A stretch of DNA of 64,000 nt. Origin: Valencia hispanica. Lineage: Eukaryota > Chordata > Actinopteri > Cyprinodontiformes > Valenciidae. Position 1 is the stretch's first letter. Every line of letters starts with the position of its first letter. Shown one piece after another: positions 33,476 through 46,200 of this stretch. Made by a program: the position numbers and the translations under genes. The DNA lies in the NCBI GenBank assembly GCA_963556495.2, contig OY747723.1:16717501-16781500 (forward strand), read 5' to 3'. The notes under the pieces are model-generated. The model did no database searches. It worked only from the letters and a program-made list of their open reading frames with translations, and was not told the origin of the DNA.

Positions 33476-36400
33476 CTGGCGGCACGAAACCTTTAGAAAT
33501 TGCGTTAAAACCATTTCTAGACTGACAAATGTCAGTGACATTGTTTATTATCTGTAAATCATTTGCAAGGAGGATTGTTGAGATATTTTAGCCTACTTAA
33601 TGTTATCAGACAGATTCTAATTACCTGCCTATAGGTTTGCCAGTAATCAGGCGTTGGTGTGAGGAAATAATGTGGGTAACCACATATTATTTGTCTCTTT
33701 TGGTAGAGCATATGGAGATGCAAAGAGTTATCTGCTGCATGTAACATATTAACTGTCCCTTTAAGAGATCCAGATTCGCTTCGACTATTTGTTGTCTCAG
33801 TTTAATTTAACCCTAAATAGACTTTCAGTAGTAATATTTCTCCAGTTACCGGGCATGATTTATTTTAAAATCTAAAACCGTTCTTTAAGCTTTATTTGGT
33901 TCCAGTGTCAAATATCTGTTGACAGATCCATTATGTCAGCACAACCTATTCAAGGTGTGAATTTGACACTTTTATAACTTTACACTTTATTGCTTGCTGT
34001 AAAATATAGGGGAAAATACCATAGCACCAAACATATATGCTGTTGTATCCACAAAACAAGCATATTTCCCACACACTAGCAAGCTATGAGAACAATAAAT
34101 CACATTTGTAATAGAGCACACATTTTATTTACTTTATACTGCATGCTTCTGTCAGCACCCATTTCTGCAGTATTTTGATTTCAACCAAGTAAATATGCAA
34201 AACTGGTGCCACTTTTTCTAATTTCATTCACACTCTAGTAAAGAGAGCCCAGTTCGGAGTGATCAACATTTCTTACTTGGATTTTTAATCATCTTCTGTA
34301 TTCTAACTTTCACCACATCTAAGAAAAAACAACCTGGAATTGGCCCTTCTTTTTTTTAGAAGTTTTGAAAGTATTCACGAAGCGCAACACAACACTGCAA
34401 GCCAGGTCGTGGAAGTGGAAAAAAAGCCTCTGAGCAAGGCTGATCATAGGTTTTTTTTTTTTTTTGGTCAACAGAACTACTGCGTGGAGGGATCACATCA
34501 ATCAGCGAGAGAGCAGCAGCAAAGCTGAGCTGGAGAATTTTGAAATTGCACCCTGGCCTGCAGTCTTTGATCAATTTTTCCCACCTCCGCAAAGAGACAC
34601 TTTTGAAATTCAGTTTGAAAAGTGCTGTTCTTACATAAGTTACAAGCAGGGGGAAATGTTTGCTTCAACAAAAGAGTCCTGACTTTTTGGGGTGCTTTGT
34701 AAACTGCAAATTCCTGAGCCACAAATGACAGCAGAGAGGTTTTCTGTGTCGTGTCATTATTCCTGAGAGACAAAAAACTTTGAGTCTTGTAAGAAGAGAG
34801 CTCAAATCGGAAAGCATCTGCCCAAAACCTCTTTGAATCTGTTAAAAATGGTCAGCCTAGGAATTTAGTCTTAGGTCAGGAGTCGGGAATGTTAAGGGCA
34901 AACAGAAATCTTGTACTACAGTTGAGGCTATCTGTCTTAAGCGGATGTACTTTAGTTCTTTAGGTGCCAAAATTCATTGCTGTTACATATTTAAACAGTG
35001 TCTCACAGTGATATCACTAGCCTGTAGGATCTGTGGTCAGGAAATATCTCTCTACTGGAACCTGCAGAATAAACTGAAGCAATGTTTGCTGTATTTCACA
35101 TTAAGCTGTAACAATAAACTATTGCAACTTTGAGATGCAAGAAGAATACCAAAATTATTAACCATGCGTGAATATCACATGCCTGCTAAAGTCAAAATCT
35201 GTAGATATTTTTCAAACTGCTTCCTGGAAAACAAAGGTTTTGGCAAAATATTTTTCAAGTGACAGACATAAGTAGCCATTAATGACCGCTAAAGGTTCTG
35301 TTTCAACTGTAAGGAACCACAACTTGTAGATATAGGGTTTATGGCTGTTGGAGCCAGATCTTTAGGATTTCTTTTAAAGAGACGTTCAGGGTTAATGTAA
35401 GGACTTTGGTATGTGTGTGTGTGTGTGCGTGTGTTTTGTTACTTATTTTTTCCGGTTTAAATTTTTTTTTTGTCTCTTTTTGTTCCCCACAACAAAAATG
35501 GTTCTGCTTAAGAAAAATCCCTTAAGTATAATCCATAATGAATTGGCTGACTTTTAATGTATTTATTTTTACAATCTCAATAAATTATGATCATCTGAGA
35601 TTCAGATCAGAGTAACTTATGGAAATTTCCAACAATATGTATTCGATTGATGGGGTATCTCAGTTTTCAAATATTCTGAAACATTGGTCCTGATTTCATT
35701 TTATTTCTCTGGCATAGATTTTAGGTTCTTTTACAGTTTTAATAGAGCTTGTTGCTGCTTTGATGCCTCAGAGGCCTGTGGTGTATTGTTGGAAAGCATT
35801 TAATTCCATTTAATTTGGATGCAAATAGCTTTACATTTAGCTTTTTGTAACAGAATCTTAACTGACTCACTTGTGTTACTTGGCAAAAGATGCACAACCG
35901 GCTGGTAGAGGACCATGGAACCTGATGGGGATGTGCCTCTAAGACCTCTAAATAGGAGGAGGCTCTCACCAGCCAAAATGAATAAATTCTAGCCCTCAGG
36001 TCTTTTCCCTGTTCGTGGTGCTTACTGTACCCTGGTCACTAGATCGATATATTCATAAGTCTTTTTTGTTGCTCCTGCTGGTAGCGGAAAAACTACAGGG
36101 GTGAAGGCAGCCAGATATAAAAACAGCTCTTGAAATGCAGCTTTTAGAAGCAAGAGGGAGATTTATTCGGAAGGCATGTTTCTTAACTTAAACAATATTC
36201 TTTTTTTACTTTGGGAAAATGGGCGACGACAAAGCTGAACCGTAAGAAAAAGGAATAGACAAAAAGTGATGTCTAATAAGATGTCATATCTACAAGGGAA
36301 AGATGACGTAGTTTCATATTGAGAAGTGTGTTTTTACATGCAGCAAAATGCTCCTTTTCATTTGAAAACCAGGCCCTTATCTAAATGATGACTGCTGCCG

Positions 36401-37089
36401 TTTCTCCTTTTTGATTAGCACCATTACCTTGTTTGTGAGTTTCAATCATTGTTTTGAATGTGGAACATTTTTTTATAATTTTAGATAAGCAAGTATGAAC
36501 ATGGTAATAGCCTCAAATGTGCCTCATGATACACCCATTGCATGATTAAAAAAAATACAGCCCATTAGATGTCCTGGACTGATCCATGGTTGTCAGTGGT
36601 GTTTTTAGTAGTTTCTAAGTGAATGAATTCTAATTGCTTGTTTTTCCATTCTCTGAAAAGCAGTGGATGCAATAGATATTTTATCCCAAAGACGAATGAC
36701 AAATGTGTAAATAATGCTCTCATCTACAGAAAGGGAGGAAAACGAAATACAATGCCTGCACTTTCCTTCACAAAATCATTTACTGTAAACTGTGAACTTC
36801 TGTGGATAACTCAATTAATATTTAGTCATATCAACACTGTTTCTGACAACTACTTCACATGCGTGTTCCTATCTTCTGTTACCAGTGAACACGTACTGCA
36901 GGCCAGGTTTTCTGTTGGGTTAAAGTCTGGGAATTTGGCTGAAAACATCTTTATTTTTGTAACAGTCCATTTCATAGCAAAATACTACATTCCCTACTAA
37001 CAAAAGCCAGTGAGCATCACGTATAAGTTCAAGCTTTGTAGTTATTTATCAGAAATTCACCTCTTCTGCTACCATATGTTGAATGCAGG
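33476..37089. other. No gene recognised
   Basis: Mostly AT-rich unique sequence. Includes poly-T at 34451-34465, (TG)n at 35411-35434 and a GC-balanced non-repetitive block at 34470-34790 with overlapping frames on both strands. The 125-codon plus-strand frame at 36623-37000 has no recognised domain. Confidence 0.45.
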
Positions 37090-37380
37090 GTTGACCTGCA
37101 GTGGCATCCACCATTTAAAGTAGGAACTACAGTCAATACCTCGTGCCTCTTCAAAAAGTTGTCCTGTTGAACCATGTCCAGGGAATTTCTTCTTTGTCAA
37201 CATGAACCCTTTCTTATTTTGACATTTTCAAACTGATCCCTGGTATACGATAACTCGGCCAAACATCATAGAAGGAGAAACTTCCCCATACCATGATACC
37301 TGAGCCACCATGCCTCACAGTGTACTGTGGCTTTAATTCGGTTGAAAACTGTCAAAAAGACATGTTTCTTCTCAAAAGGA
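37090..37380 (-). mobile_element. Possible Tc1-like remnant
   Basis: CCATACCATGATACCTGAGC and CCACCATGCCTCACAGTGTA resemble the reverse complement of the GGGSIMLWG block of Tc1 transposase genes. Decay is heavy and the assignment is tentative. Confidence 0.35.
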
Positions 37381-37533
37381 ATTTACTTCACTAATTGAAC
37401 TCCACCTAGCTTCTATTTTTGGAAAACCCTCCTTTATATTAATGTTTTAATTACACAGAATCAGCATCATGCAGGTCATCATTTCTACCAAAAACTAGTT
37501 ACTGATCGTGTCACTCTTGTTGGACTGCTATTA

Positions 37534-38468
37534 CAGACCCTTTCCAAAAAATTTTAATGTCATGGAAAAGTTTATTTATTTCCATTATTCCATTGAAAAC
37601 GTTAAACTTCTATAGATTATAGAGTCAGGGCTCACAACTTCAACGATTTCAAGTATTTAGTACTTAGTATTTAGTATTTGTACACAATGTGGGCTTCCAG
37701 CTCATAGAACCCAGGAAAACAAGAATTTAAAAAATTAGAATACTGTGAAGAAATCAGCCCACATTTTACAGGGCATGAATGTGTCACACACTACTCATCT
37801 ACTAAACTCAAAGCACCAGCACAGGTTTTCCCAGGTGTCATTAAATTGCTTCACTTTGGTTCAATTGACCTGGCCCCTGCCCATACCACCAGAAGCACCA
37901 AAACCTGGTGTGATGCCCATGCCATCACAGTGCTTGACTGGCCAGCCAACTCACCGGACCTAAACCCCATTGAGAATCTATGGGGTATTATCAAGAGGAA
38001 AATGAGAGGCACCAGACCCAAAAACAAAGAAGAACTGACAGCAAGCATCAAGGAAATCTGGGCTTCCATAACTCCCAGGCAATGGCACAGGCTGATTGCT
38101 TCAATGCCACGGCGCATCGAGGCTGTGATTAAGGCAAAGGGATTGCCTTCCAAGTATTGAAGATTGACATATCATTTTGAAAGAACCATGCTTTGATTGA
38201 TTTGATGTGATCCAAATTTATTTCTTTTATTTCTGCAAAAACTGAGTAGTAAATGGTGATTTCTTCACTGCATTCTAATTTTTTGAATTCCTGATTTCGT
38301 GGATTTTTATGAGCTGGAAGCCCAAATTATGTACAAATAAACGAAATACTGGAATTCGTTTCGGTTGTGGGCCCTGAATCTATAATCTATGGAAGTTTAA
38401 CGTTTTTAATGCAATTATGGAAATAAATACACTTTTCCATGATTTAAATTTTTTTTGGAAAGGGTCTG
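37534..38468 (+). mobile_element. Internally deleted Tc1-like transposon with long inverted repeats
   Basis: Starts CAGACCCTTTCCAAAAAA and ends GGAAAGGGTCTG, flanked by TA at 37532-37533 and 38469-38470. The inverted repeats extend for more than 200 bp (about 37534-37760 and 38240-38468), sharing blocks such as CATGGAAAAGT, CTATAGATTATAGA and GGGCTTCCAGCTCAT. The 935-bp length and a surviving C-terminal coding part show that the first two thirds of the transposase gene were deleted. Confidence 0.9.
37846..38160 (+). pseudogene. Tc1-like transposase, C-terminal part only
   Basis: A 104-residue open remainder of a DDE transposase. It begins just before LAPAHTTRS, which is the sequence after the second catalytic aspartate position. 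It continues through LDWPANSPDLNPIENLWG, carrying the final catalytic glutamate, to the family C-terminus ending GLPSKY and a stop. The first aspartate, the DNA-binding domains and the second aspartate itself are missing, so no active enzyme is possible. The Met at the start is incidental. It belongs to the same lineage as 29336-29700 and 44340-45010. Confidence 0.88.
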
Positions 38469-40615
38469 TATATGGAACAAAACCACAATATCACACAATA
38501 ATCCAACTAAACCAAACATGCCTAGAATTCCTTTGGGGATTGTTCTGTTTTTGGAAAGATAACAACCTGGTGGGAGCGGCTGCGTGGGATGGAAGTTACA
38601 CAAAGACAAATTCAAATGAACGATTTTTTAACTTCACCGCTTGTACATTCTTGCAGTGGCAGTTCAGACGAATGGGTTTCCTTTACCAACTTTTTGTTAA
38701 TTTTTCTGCAACCGATTGGACTGGTGGGTGTTGGAGCACACAACTTATTTGATACTTAAATGATGAGGTAGAAAAAAAGCAACAGCTCAGGAAGGAAGTT
38801 AAAAAAGGCAAGGAAGCGACTTGGGCACAAAATGAAATAGGTCCTTTTAGAATACAGGAGTGGGAAATCTCATCATCCAGAGAGCCCATCATCATCTAAA
38901 ACTCTATCTGCTACAACAAGCAGCATTTGGATTATAATATCTGCCATTGTAATTCCAGCCATCTGCCGTTTCCATGGTGAAGCGGAGCCCACACACAGGG
39001 ACTTGTCAGTAGTCATGAATATTTTTTTTTTTTGCTGATCTCTGCCTGTTAAAGAGATAGAAAAAAAGCATGGTGGCAGGATCCAGCGGGCACCTCCGTG
39101 TAATGAGCGAACACAAAAGGCCACTTCTGTTGTTGTTGAATTGATTTTATATAGCAAACTTTCAAGTGTTTGGCTGCCAACGTATTTCTTGTTTGGATAC
39201 GATTGCTCGATAAATAAAATATTTTATTTCACCCCATGCTTTTGCTTTTTTTTTTTTTTTTACATTTTTACAGTTTATACTGATGTGACAACACTATAAG
39301 AGTAAGAGCCCTCAAAGGAAAACAAGAACTGGGTAAGTTGAAGTTTTCTGCTCTCAAAAAGTGAGATAATTTTTTACTCGTAGTTCATTTTTAAAGAAAG
39401 GTTTAATCAACAGAAAAGAATATTAATATTTGATTTACTGTCTGATCTACTAGGTTATATTGGACAAGCCGTGAAGTGGGCGTGGCCTTCTAAGTAGGCC
39501 CAACTGGTTTGACCACACCTTCTTAATTGTTCCATTCAAAAAGCAATGTCAGAAAAGACCAAAGATTTGGGAAACTCAGACAGATGTCTCAGATATGAGC
39601 CGATTAAACTGATAAAGCTTAACCTAACTCATTAAATAAGGTCATGTTTGCAGAAGCACCACCACTGCTGCAAATATTACCCCACAAACATATTTAAGGC
39701 TTCACAATAATCCACTTGACAGATTCTGAATTGTTCATTAAAACTAAAAAACATTTGTACTTTAGGAGATAATATGAAAATGCTGGACTAACCCTAGAAT
39801 CACCCCTTTGTTCACAGAAAACACTCTGCAGAAGCTGTAAATAAGGAAGATGACTCAGCTTTCTTCTGCAAAGAAAAGCATTCAGTTTGTCAAGAGCTGT
39901 TAATAAATTAAACCAGAACTGTCATGCTGCGCACCTTGATTAAATACAGTGCTTGTCTAATTTTGAAAAGCATATTAATCCTGTTGCTGCTGTTATGTGA
40001 CGGTTGTTTGAAATAAGTCAAAGGAACGGAGACTAAAAGTAGATTTCAGGAGTTGGAAACAACTTGATGGTGATGGAGCTGCAGCTGTAGTGAAGTCCAG
40101 CCTGACTCCAGAGCTGCTCTGCTTGTCAAACCACGGCAATGTGGCCATTTTCTCTGAGTTTATCGCTTATTCTATTTTTATATCGAACTTGGCAATATAT
40201 GAGTGCTTTGTTTGTCTCAATTCTGTGTAAAACATCACTGGCTCAGCCTTTGATTAGCATAGTTTCTTGTAACTACACCATGTTAAAGCTCTCTTGTTTT
40301 TTAAAGGCGTTAAACAATTTTTCATACTGTATTATCATGGGGATGAAACAATATTCATGCCAAAATGTTAAAACCATTGTTATAGCTTCTTAGTTTTTGC
40401 AGGTTCTGTGTGCTTTTTTTGAATGCCAAAGCCAAAGACATAATTGTTTTAGAAAATTAATACTTTTCAAGATAACATGTAGTAATTTCGGCCTAGGGAT
40501 AATCTGCACAGGTTTGGAATCCTGACCTATAGAGATGCAGAGTGAATTTGATGAAAATAAAGGTTTATTTGAGTCATTCGAGACTAGACTTGAACTTGGA
40601 GAGAAAATCAAATAA
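38469..40615. other. No gene recognised
   Basis: AT-rich. Includes poly-T near 39248-39262. The minus-strand frame at 38873-39157 has no known motif. The sequence near 39128-39160 hints at a short LINE tail. Confidence 0.45.
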
Positions 40616-41660
40616 AATCAAATCAAACTTTATTTATAAAGCGCTTTTCATACAAGAAGTTGCATCACAAAGTGCTTTACAGATTAAAATGACCCCACAT
40701 AAAACCACCTTCCCTCCCCCATAGATTTAAAAGCATGGTCACAGTTATACCCCCCTCCCCCCAACCCATCTCCCATGCACACACACAGTTAAAAGAAAAA
40801 GTAAAAAAAGGACATTGGGCCGAGTGTAGATGAACCATGCAAGGAAACGCCATCAGAGGAGCCATCTGCCTCGGCAGCGGTAGACTAACAGCAGCAGCCG
40901 AGGCACCGACACAGGGCACCCAGTGGAGGCAAGGCCAAGACCCCCACCTCCACCCAAGCTCCACCTGGAGAGCACCCAGGCAGCTACAGCCGACCACCGC
41001 TCCCGGGGCAGAGGGCTCCCACAGAGGAAACACTGGAACGGGGATTAAGATAAAAAGTATAAAAATAAACAGTAAATTAATGTGTTAAGATTAAATAGTA
41101 AAACTGATAAAAAAAATATAATCATATAAAACATGCAGAGCAATTAAACAAACAGTAATAAATAATAATCAGTTAAAAGCTAAGCTAAAAAGGTGAGTCT
41201 TGAGCCTGCTCTTAAAAACATGAACGTTCTCTGCAGCCCTGAGGTCCTCTGGCAGCCTGTTCCAGAGATGAGGGCCATAAAACTGGAAAGACGCCTCGCC
41301 ATGCGTGTGTGTCCTGACTTTTGGGGTGACAAGGAGACGGCTGCCCGAGGAGCGCAGAGACCGCAAAGGTTTATATGGTAAAAGCAGTTCAGAGAGATAA
41401 GAAGGCCCAAGACCATTAAGACACTTAAAAACCATTAAAAGAACATTCAAGTCGATCCTGAAATGTACGGGGAGTCAATGCAATGATTTTAAGACCGGTG
41501 TAATGTGCTCCCGCCTCCTGGTCTTCGTCAGGACACGTGCTGCTGAATTTTTTAGTAGTTGTAAACCTGATATACTCTTTTTGGGAAGACCAAAATGACT
41601 TGTGAACAACTCTGGCTTGATGACAGAAAATTTGCTGCCAGTTTTGGCCGCAACCATTTT
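40616..41660 (-). mobile_element. L2-clade LINE, 3' fragment
   Basis: On the minus strand the element runs from about 41660 to its 3' end near 40616, where GCGCTTTATAAATAAAG is followed by a TTGATTTGATT-like tail. The 3' untranslated part (40640-41160) includes a GC-rich segment at 40830-41040. Coding remains are listed separately. The 5' part, including the endonuclease and polymerase core, is missing. Confidence 0.8.
41169..41657 (-). pseudogene. L2-type reverse transcriptase C-terminus, frameshifted
   Basis: Two adjoining minus-strand frames. 41475-41657 reads FGLPKKSISGLQLLKNSAAR followed by EHITPVLKSLH. 41169-41450 then continues with NVLLMVFKCLNGLGPSYLSE and ends LWNRLPEDLRAAENVHVFKS before a natural stop. 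A frameshift lies between about 41450 and 41475. These are the signature blocks after the polymerase domain in L2 elements. Confidence 0.85.
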
Positions 41661-43228
41661 TTAGCTTTAGGCGGCAATTACTTTTTGTATTAGGCCACCC
41701 TGCTTTTTCTCTCCCCCAATATATGGATCCATTATCTGAAAACTGCACTTTGTAATTTTAAATTTTAAAAGTATTACAACTTTTAGTAAGTGGACATTGT
41801 TCATATAGCTGTAACAAATTTTTTTTTTTTTTATTAAAAGTGTGCAGATATAGCAGTACTCAGATCTGCTGAGGAGAAACTGAACTGATACAGAATTTTA
41901 GAGAGTATTGTTACAGTATGTGCAAATAGACACAAGGTGAAAGGTTAATGTGGAGGGTCTCTGTATATACAATATAGGCTTCTATGTGCGTGGAGCCCTG
42001 ACAGAGAAGCACATACGCACACAACATTTATCCTAAATGTAGTCCACTGAATCAGATTTGCATAAAATCACTGTGTTACTTTCAATGTGCCATAGTGATA
42101 ACAATGCCAGCAAGACTCAAGGTTTTATTGCCTATATTATTCAGGGAAAGGACATAAATTGCTTGCATGAGAACAATGTTTGCAGAAATGAAAATCCCTA
42201 GAATAATTAGGGGTGCCCTGCAACCTTAAACATCCCCAGAGGTTTCCATTGTTTTTTGCAAACTCGTTGCTTTAAAAACCACCAACTAAGCGCGGCACAC
42301 TCACAAGGCGTTTCCACGCAAAGCAAACGAACACGCCTGCATTCAATTTCAACTCCATCTGCAAACTGCTTACACTGCTTGTGCGCATTCAGCACGCGCT
42401 CCTGATTAATGGCGGGACGGCGGCGGAGAAATCACGGAACATGATGGAGATAAAGGTTGAGCGGAGTTGAGACGTCGCCTGTTGGGATGGAGGAGGCTCT
42501 TACTCTCTCGCCCACTGATTGACTGGAGAGGGGTTGGAGCTGAGAGAAAACTTGACATTATGACAGAGCAGGATACAGATTGATAATAAGTCTGTCGGCT
42601 CTTGTATTTATGTAGCGTGCTCACCGAAGCTTTAATTGAACTCCTTTTTAAAGCCTTTCTACTTTGAATTTTTCATGGTATTCATTTATTAAAATTCAAG
42701 AGCAAGACCAATGAAACTATATGACAGAGAAATCTTATATTAACAACCCCTATTTGTCAAGTGACAGTTCTTTCTTAGAAGGGAGCTAATACAATTTTTC
42801 CTATTGATCGCTAAGACAGTGTAAGGCTTTGAAAAGAATATAAAATAGACTGTTTCATTTTTTTTCAGGGTAATGAAATATTTGTGTCCACCAGTCTAGT
42901 TATTCTTGTCATCTACAAGCACATAAGTATATATTAGAGGACTATAGCAGACACTGATAAAAATTAACTGTTAAAGAAGCTGCAAAATGATTGTTCACAC
43001 TTGTATTTATTAAACTTGTGGGGAGTAAAAATTTGCCAATAGAGTTTGAAAGCAGAGTATGTTGAACATTCAAGATGAACTACTTTACTCTGACAAAGTG
43101 ATGCGTAATAGGATCAATTATGGCGTCAGTTCCACAGAACGAACACTGGCTGGATGAGGCACCATCACAGACCTGTCAGTGTTAAAGCAGCTGGTGAAAA
43201 CAAAACTCAATGTACAAGTGGATCTCTG
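41661..43228. other. No gene recognised
   Basis: AT-rich with poly-T at 41819-41832. 42280-42600 is GC-richer and carries short frames on the minus strand without known domains. Confidence 0.45.
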
Positions 43229-43440
43229 TGATCTGCAGCATGGTGGCGTAGTTTGCAGTTTTGCAGGGGAAAAAAAATAAATCCTGGGTTTAAATCCAAA
43301 CCTGGGGTCTCTGTGCATGGAGTTTGCATGTTCCCTCCGTGCAAGCGGGGATTCTGGCTGCCTCCCAAAAACATAACTGCTAGGTTAATTGATCTCTCTA
43401 AATTGTCCTGAGGTGTGAGTGTGTGTGTGTCCATGGCCAT
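43229..43440 (+). repeat. SINE copy, tail missing
   Basis: Starts with GCAGCATGGTGGCGTAGTTT, has the B-box-like GGGTTTAAATCC, then GGAGTTTGCATGTTCCCTCC and the TAGGTTAATTGATC block to a GT-rich stretch. It matches the head half of 59134-59513 in reverse. The GGAT tail is absent. Confidence 0.75.
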
Positions 43441-44339
43441 TTGCCCTGAAACAAAGATGTATTCCACACAGAGGGATATAGTTTGGATAGTTGTGATGAT
43501 TTTTTTGGTGGACTAAATAAAAACCTAAAACGCTGTTTCTTTGAAAACTTAAATTTAGTGGACCCCCAGCCTATTCGCGGCTCAATATTTACAGTTTCAC
43601 CTGTTCACAGAGTTTTCTGTTGACTGCAGATTATTTTTTATGATTTTTTTTTTTTTGTAGAACAGAGAGCGTAGACCTCCGCCAGGGCCACTCATTCACC
43701 CAATAAAATCTCTGTTAATGAGATGCATGGCTGTGTTCGTGCTGTTGCTGTGCTCTTCCAGCAGAGAGGGGAGATTCACTCATGCGCGATTAATTTACTA
43801 TTCATATGCTCCAACCGCAGCGAGGCTCCTGGATGAGTGGAGCCGCTTGTGAGCTCTCTGTTGTTTCCAACTCATTTCAGATCAACCCCAAAATTGAATT
43901 AGTTATCCCTGGGCTGATTGCAGACATTTCCTGAAAACTCCTGGCTGAAGTAAATATTCAAAAAGAAATGCAGCGTGAGAAGCTGAAATACCAAGGTGCA
44001 ATGCTACTTGACGTGCTATTGGCTGGCATTTGCAAAGCAGCCAATCCAGGAGCGTCGTTCTCTTATGTCGGAACTGATTAACTGGACCCTAAGTGCGGAA
44101 ATAAGGACGAATGCAGATATTAGCCTCCGCAATAGCACTAAAATGATTTCCATTGTAACTATTAATGTATATTAAGGTCTGAACTCTTAAAATGTGAAGT
44201 TATAAGCCTTTTTAGAGGGTGTTTCAAGCATTTGCGGATTTTAATTCCAAAATGTAATGCAAATGTAATACAGTATAAACATTGTGCATGTGCAGCCGAG
44301 ATGCGTTAACTAAGAGAATTATTCAGTCTGAGCCAGTTT
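43441..44339. other. No gene recognised; GC-richer unique block
   Basis: 43660-44090 is non-repetitive and compositionally more balanced than its surroundings, with no open frame of note. It could be regulatory DNA, but nothing in a single sequence proves that. Confidence 0.4.
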
Positions 44340-45010
44340 GAAAGTTCTGATGTGAATCACAAGACCTGGACGCTGGTGTCAGTGCTCCAGAGCCGCCCAC
44401 ACAGACTTATCCAGGACACGAGCTACAACCTCAGAAGTGCCTTGTCTGGGCAAAAGAGAAAGGAAACTAGATTTCTGTTCAATACTTCAAAGTCCTGTTT
44501 TCAGATGGAGGAAAATCTTGCATTTCATTTTGGAAATCAATGCCTGAGGGTCTGAAGGAAAAGTGGATAGGCACAGAATCCAAGCTGCTTTGAATTTTGC
44601 AAAGTGATTTCCAAAATGATTTGGAGGATCATGTCATCTGTTGGTGATGGTCCTTTGTATTTTATCAAGTTAGAAGTCTGTACCACGTTTAAAGCAACCA
44701 TCAGCAGAGCTGCAGGCTGATTACCTACATCCTACACGGCAATGATGCAGTAATTCATTCTTAAGGAGCCCATGCCAAGTATGAGTGGGTTTACTGTACA
44801 GTACATGGACATACTTTTTAGCAGGTCCACATTTTGAAATCAAAAATCCTCTTTTCTAATTGGTCTTATGTAATATTCTAATTTTACACATAACAAAACT
44901 TGGAGTTATTAGCTGTTAGCCATAATCATCAAAACAAACTGTTCTTTAAATATATCAATCTATGTCCAACATGAGTTAATTAAACTGAATGACTGAAATA
45001 AAAATCCTCT
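44340..45010 (+). mobile_element. Tc1-like transposon remnant, long-inverted-repeat lineage
   Basis: 44440-44690 corresponds to the first DDE block: AAGTCCTGTTTTCAGATGGA stands where the catalytic ATGGA-like FSDES codons lie, and GTGGATAGGCACAGAATCC follows. Sequence then jumps to the C-terminal coding end (GTAATTCATTCTTAAGGAGC) near 44750-44790 and runs into subterminal DNA to about 45010. The middle, including the remaining catalytic residues, is deleted. Confidence 0.7.
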
Positions 45011-46103
45011 TCTCTGTGGTGATCTAATTTATGCAGATGTATCCTAGAAGTCATTTATGGAAGTTGTTTAAAATATCCTTTTACAGGTTATTCATTAACA
45101 CCTTGAAAAGTTACAGGAGTTACATTTATTTATTTATATTTTAAAATTAAAGCCCAGAACCAATGAAAAACATCATCATTATGTCCAGACATGCATAATG
45201 TTTTTTTTTTTTTTACAGTTTGTTAAGGTTCTGTCACTGTGGAAATACTTTCTCCCAGTTAGTGAGAAAAGCATCTTTAGGTTCAATTACAACAGACATA
45301 GAAAAAACTACATCTAAATTAGACAATACATTACTTAATTACAAGTTATTTAACCAACAATCTTGTTATCATTCCATGTTTTATTTCATTATATTTATAT
45401 GTCTTAAATCAAAGTTCATTGTATGCAACTAAAACAGAACGAAGAAAAAAAAAGTGTTTCTGTTTTCTATTTAGTTATGTATTTTTTAGAAACAATGGAG
45501 AGTACAAATTTACCAATAAAATCTGGAACATTAAAACTGCAGAAATATAAAGGTTGATATTTGCAAAAAGTTAAAGCGCAGCTGAAAGGTTGTAATCCAA
45601 ATGACAAAACTGTGAAGTAATGATTCATTATGACATTAACGCATGGATTTATTGGATGAGGCATGGCGACAAACACACTGATGCTCCTACAGCAAAGACC
45701 CACGAATAACACATAATATAAAATTAAACCAAAATATATGAAATACTATTTAAGAACAGCTTAAAAGGTTAGAGTCGGAGTCATTCGCTTGCAATTAATG
45801 TTTAAGCCGTAAAGTTTGTATCTTTAATGCTGCAAACTAAAATACCAGTGTTTTTTCCTTTTAAGAGCTAACAAAATCAGGCTCTCCGAGTTAGCACAAC
45901 ATGTTGGTCTCTCAAACAGGCAGTTAAACTCAAGGTGACAAGTGTTAGTGTGTAGGGCAGCAATAAGAAGATAGTAGGTCTATCTTACCCACACCGGATA
46001 GTGGTTTAGATGATTCCAGTTCAAGTATTAAGGAACTTTTCACATGTAAATCTTTGAACAAAAAAACAAACAAAAAATTATGCTTTAACTAAGTACCTTG
46101 GGT
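45011..46103. other. No gene recognised
   Basis: AT-rich with poly-T at 45200-45213. An 81-codon minus-strand frame at 45467-45712 has no recognisable domain. Confidence 0.45.
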
Positions 46104-46200
46104 AGCTTCACAGTGGCACAGTTGCTAGGACTATTGCTTTGCATTGAGGGGATTCTGAGGTTAAAATCCTGGCTTTGGGACAAACATCTATGACATGATC
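46104..46200 (+). repeat. Decayed SINE head
   Basis: CTTCACAGTGGCACAGTTGC and GCTTTGCATTGAGGGGATTC resemble the tRNA-like head of the SINE at 60187-60557 read in reverse. The B-box region (GGTTAAAATCC) is mutated. Confidence 0.45.

Noticed and set aside
40677..41033. A 118-codon minus-strand frame as a separate protein
   Set aside because: It lies in the 3' untranslated part of the L2 LINE fragment, downstream of the LINE stop.
43207..43467. An 86-codon minus-strand frame
   Set aside because: It is the antisense of a SINE copy.
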